Assembly (NCBI GenBank): GCA_036493735.1
Contig: DASXPH010000148.1
Coordinates: 77,961 to 141,960 of the forward strand
DNA from: AG2 sp036493735
GTDB taxonomy: Bacteria > Gemmatimonadota > Gemmatimonadetes > Gemmatimonadales > Gemmatimonadaceae
Length of the DNA: 64,000 bases
Direction of reading: 5' to 3'
Shown: piece by piece, positions 61,837 to 64,000 of the stretch
Position numbering within the stretch: the stretch's first letter is position 1
How the letters are laid out: the number at the start of each line of letters is the position of its first letter
The notes under the pieces: generated by a model
Databases searched by the model: none
What the model saw: the letters and a program-made list of their open reading frames with translations, nothing else
Told to the model about the DNA's origin: nothing
Position numbers and translations under genes: made by a program

Positions 61837-62259
61837 ATGAGCGATCGAACGACCACTGACGTCCGCGCTGTCCTCGACGCCGCGCCAACCCGCGGCCTGG
61901 CCGACAAGCTTGGTATCGAAATCGTCGAGCTGACTCGGCAGCGCGTCGTCGCGACGATGCCGGTGGACGACCGAACGCGCCAGCCGTTCGGCATTCTCCA
62001 CGGCGGCGCGTCGGTCGCGCTCGCCGAGACCGTCGCGTCGTTAGGCGCGGTGATGAACGTGGACTTCGAGACCTCGAGCGCCGTCGGGCTCGAGATCAAC
62101 GCCAACCATATCCGGGCCAAGCGCGACGGCATCGTTCGCGCGACGGCAACGCCCTTCCACGTCGGCCGCTCGACGCAGGTCTGGGACATTCGCATCGTGG
62201 ACGAAGACGACCGTCCCATCTGTATCTCGCGCTGCACCCTGGCTGTCGTGCCGCGCTGA
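61837..62259 (+). CDS. PaaI-type hotdog-fold thioesterase
   Basis: 140 residues, one hotdog domain. The family motif FGILHGGASVALAETVASLGA holds the His-Gly-Gly that positions the thioester and the Glu used in catalysis. These cytoplasmic enzymes hydrolyse acyl-CoA or aryl-CoA thioesters (PaaI, YdiI/EntH groups). The presence of one CGTTAGGC word (62039-62046) makes the Leu in ASLGA a TTA codon. No Shine-Dalgarno is visible before the ATG at 61837. Divergent from the TolB-amidohydrolase gene across 136 bp; no CoA-ligase neighbour is seen. Confidence 0.92.
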   Translation: MSDRTTTDVRAVLDAAPTRGLADKLGIEIVELTRQRVVATMPVDDRTRQPFGILHGGASVALAETVASLGAVMNVDFETSSAVGLEINANHIRAKRDGIVRATATPFHVGRSTQVWDIRIVDEDDRPICISRCTLAVVPR

Positions 62260-62351
62260 ACCGAGACGTCCCGTCAGAAAGAAAACGGATGGCTTGTCCG
62301 CTTTCTCTGAACCATTGCGTAGAAGAGAGGAGCGGAGCGAAGAGATGACGC

Positions 62352-62386
62352 GAGGGGTCGAGCAAGGTAGGCCTTGCTTGACCTCG
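62352..62386 (+). terminator. Hairpin downstream of the thioesterase gene
   Basis: Inner perfect stem AGCAAGG at 62361-62367 and CCTTGCT at 62372-62378 with loop TAGG, extended by imperfect pairing of GAGGGGTC with TGACCTC. It lies ~95 bp after the thioesterase stop and before the FAD-oxidase gene. Not followed by a T-run. Confidence 0.5.
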
Positions 62387-62479
62387 CCTCGTTCGTTGTG
62401 AATGTTGACGTACTGCGCTTCGCCGGAATGATCGATTGATATCGGTCTGCTGTCCTCTTGCACTCGGAGGTGGGCACAC

Positions 62480-63946
62480 ATGGGCGTAAGCATCCACACA
62501 CTCGGCGGCCGCGACATCGCACTCCCCGACGACGTCGTTGAGCAATTGCGAAAATCGCTCCGCGGCCAGCTCGTCACACCGGGCGAGCGCGCGTATGATG
62601 AGGCGCGCACCATCTGGAACGGCATGATCGATCGCCGCCCCGCGCTCATCGCGCGCTGCCTCACGGCGAGTGACGTCGCCACGGCGGTCCGCTTCGCGCG
62701 CGAGAACAGCCTGCTCACTTCCGTGCGCGGCGGTGGACACAACATCGCCGGCAACGCCGTCGTGGACGGTGGATTCATGATCGACCTGTCTCCGATGCGC
62801 TCCGTTCAGGTCGACCCGACGCGCCGCACGGCGCGCGTCGAAGGGGGCGCCACACTCGCCGACGTCGATCGCGCCGCCCAGGAGCATGCTCTCGCCACGC
62901 CGCTCGGCATCAATTCCACGACTGGCATCGCCGGCCTCACCCTCGGCGGCGGCTTCGGCTGGTTGAGCCGCCGCCTCGGCCTAACGAGCGACAATCTTCT
63001 GTCGGCCGAGGTCGTGAATGCCGCGGGCGAGCAGTTGCGCGCCAGCGCCAGCGAGAACGCGGATCTCTTCTGGGGACTGCGCGGCGGCGGCGGCAACTTC
63101 GGCGTCGTCACGAACTTCGAGTTCGGGCTTCATTCCGTGGGACCGACGGTGCTCGCGGGACTCATCATCCACCCGCTGCGAGACGCGAAGGAGGTGATCC
63201 GGTTCTACCGTGAGTTCGCGCCGGACACCCCCGAGGAGCTGGCCGTCTGGTTCGTGATGCGCAAAGCACCACCACTCCCCTTCCTGCCGGCGGAATGGCA
63301 CGGCCGTGAAATCCTCGTCCTCGCCGCCTGCTACACGGGCGCGATCGCTGACGGGAATCGAATCCTCGAGCCACTGCGACGCTTCGGCCATCCGATCGCC
63401 GACGTCATCGGCCCGCAGCCTTATGCGGGGTGGCAGACCGTGCTCGATCCACTGCTCACATCCGGGATGCGGAATTACTGGAAGTCGCACGATTTCCTCG
63501 ACGTCGATGACGGCCTGATCGACGTCCTCACCGACTTCGCGCACCGGATTCCGGACGACCAGACGGAGATAGCATTTGCTCAACTCGGCGGCGCGATCAG
63601 CCGCCTGACGAATGGCGAGTCGGCGTACGCGCGCCGCGAGGCGCAATACCTCATGAACGTTCACGGCCGATGGGCCGACCCGGCTCGCGATGACGCGGTC
63701 ATCAGCTGGTCGCGCGAGCTGTTCGACGCCGCGGCGCCATTCTCCACCGGCAGCGTGTACGTCAACTTCCTCACCGGCGACGAGGAGAGCCGAGTGCGAT
63801 CGGCGTACGGCGCGAACTACGATCGACTCGTCGCGCTGAAGAATCGCTACGACCCGACAAACCTGTTCCGCGTCAATCAGAACATCCGGCCCACCTCGTA
63901 CAACTACCCGGTGGCGGAGGTCGGTGAGAGGCGGCCGACGGCCTGA
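62480..63946 (+). CDS. FAD-linked oxidase of the BBE family
   Basis: 488 residues. The FAD-binding 4 domain carries VRGGGHNIAGNAVVDGG, where His87 is the covalent flavin site in this family, and GIAGLTLGGGFGWLSRRLGL, which lacks the second (cysteine) attachment seen in bicovalent members. The substrate domain contains LRGGGGNFGVVTNFEF, and the C-terminal BBE motif is YDPTNLFRVNQNI. The family oxidises sugars, alkaloids or other alcohols with oxygen; the substrate is unknown. GGAGG lies nine bases before the ATG at 62480, supporting the start. No signal peptide is seen, so it is probably cytoplasmic. Confidence 0.93.
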   Translation: MGVSIHTLGGRDIALPDDVVEQLRKSLRGQLVTPGERAYDEARTIWNGMIDRRPALIARCLTASDVATAVRFARENSLLTSVRGGGHNIAGNAVVDGGFMIDLSPMRSVQVDPTRRTARVEGGATLADVDRAAQEHALATPLGINSTTGIAGLTLGGGFGWLSRRLGLTSDNLLSAEVVNAAGEQLRASASENADLFWGLRGGGGNFGVVTNFEFGLHSVGPTVLAGLIIHPLRDAKEVIRFYREFAPDTPEELAVWFVMRKAPPLPFLPAEWHGREILVLAACYTGAIADGNRILEPLRRFGHPIADVIGPQPYAGWQTVLDPLLTSGMRNYWKSHDFLDVDDGLIDVLTDFAHRIPDDQTEIAFAQLGGAISRLTNGESAYARREAQYLMNVHGRWADPARDDAVISWSRELFDAAAPFSTGSVYVNFLTGDEESRVRSAYGANYDRLVALKNRYDPTNLFRVNQNIRPTSYNYPVAEVGERRPTA

Positions 63947-63965
63947 TCAAGCACGGTGGATCCGG

Positions 63966-63994
63966 GCAACGCGTCGCATGAAGCGGCGCGTTGC
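63966..63994 (+). terminator. Hairpin downstream of the FAD-linked oxidase
   Basis: Stem GCAACGCG at 63966-63973 and CGCGTTGC at 63987-63994 (8 bp), 13-nt loop, 20 bp after the gene's stop. Followed by TCTATC. A probable terminator near the right edge. Confidence 0.65.
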
Positions 63995-64000
63995 TCTATC

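Larger units (their letters stand above)
3516..62986. repeat. Dispersed word CGTTAGGC/GCCTAACG (about 45 sites)
   Basis: Hand count: 33 exact 8-mers, for example at 3516, 4673, 6265, 8534, 10863, 11301, 13685, 15754, 16947, 18798, 21834, 25211, 28730, 31497, 31903, 32697, 32877, 34384, 36291, 40327, 44716, 45142, 47357, 49086, 52085, 53374, 55651, 56041, 59417, 60473, 61416, 62039 and 62979. There are also 12 one-mismatch copies (14364, 19598, 27932, 34681, 35502, 36827, 37385, 37425, 44136, 52828, 57190, 61070). About 2-3 exact copies would be expected for this base composition. Copies lie mostly inside genes and in both orientations. Confidence 0.85.

Noticed and set aside
3516..62986. CGTTAGGC copies as integron attC core sites (GTTRRRY/RYYYAAC)
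   Set aside because: The word fits the core consensus, but copies are single, spread inside genes, not paired as inverted sites 50-150 bp apart, and no integrase gene is present.

Overview
The window is a G+C-rich chromosomal segment with about 43 protein genes, densely packed on both strands and mostly on the minus strand. It contains no rRNA or tRNA gene, phage, transposase or CRISPR array that I can see. The gene mix points to a free-living, diderm, aerobic heterotroph of the Gemmatimonadota (Gemmatimonadetes) type or a close relative: SusC/SusD, a second TonB-dependent receptor, a VPS10/BNR propeller protein, a TolB-propeller amidohydrolase, an ABC-2 permease fused to an M1 peptidase, an M14 peptidase and numerous lipoproteins. 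That assignment is inference from family composition, because there is no marker rRNA.

Layout. 1-5.3 kb (minus): a cut-off DUF3052-like gene, an S41 processing protease, a small exported protein, and a two-gene unit for a cell-surface LVIVD propeller lipoprotein and an outer-membrane-type protein. 5.4-11.2 kb: MATE exporter (+); ClC channel, PnuC and NadR-type kinase (minus, probable operon); threonylcarbamoyl-AMP synthase (+). 11.2-17 kb (minus): porin, ABC ATPase and ABC-2/M1 fusion in one tight operon. 17-18.6 kb (minus): a cold-shock/translation cluster (csp, rpsU, infA) and a glycine-zipper lipoprotein. 18.9-24.2 kb (+): a TPP riboswitch controlling a TonB-dependent receptor, then a GH15 enzyme and a lytic transglycosylase. 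24.2-31 kb (minus): a propeller protein, a PAS-GAF histidine kinase, and a compact operon of receiver-thioredoxin-reductase fusion, soluble histidine kinase and DsbA-like protein. 31-37.5 kb (minus): VPS10-type propeller, quinone oxidoreductase and FUSC membrane protein. 37.5-46.7 kb (minus): SusD, SusC, OmpR-type regulator, amino-acid permease and histidine kinase, forming a probable sensing and uptake locus. 46.8-50.2 kb: Spy-like lipoprotein (+), a 54-residue protein (minus) and phosphoketolase (+). 50.5-54.8 kb (minus): a tripartite adaptor, FtsX-type permease and TolC efflux operon without an ATPase. 55.2-61.7 kb (minus): M14 peptidase and TolB-amidohydrolase. 61.8-64 kb (+): hotdog thioesterase and FAD-linked oxidase.

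How it fits together. Peptide and amino-acid use recurs (M14, amidohydrolase, M1 fusion, S41, APC permease, SusCD). Cofactor supply recurs too: thiamine through the riboswitch-controlled receptor, with a TPP-dependent phosphoketolase elsewhere in the window, and NAD precursors through PnuC/NadR. Three histidine kinases are present. One sits with its probable response regulator beside susCD. Another is linked to an unusual receiver-flavoprotein fusion that has lost the redox cysteines of thioredoxin reductase.

The most striking signals are not genes. (i) The word CGTTAGGC/GCCTAACG occurs 33 times exactly by hand count, plus 12 one-mismatch copies, where about 2-3 exact copies are expected. It lies mostly inside genes and in both orientations, and in several genes it forces the rare Leu codon TTA. 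(ii) A family of elements is built from period-7 arrays in complementary arms around a core, often a strong hairpin. It occupies at least six intergenic loci, and one five-unit array sits inside a coding sequence just after a signal peptide.
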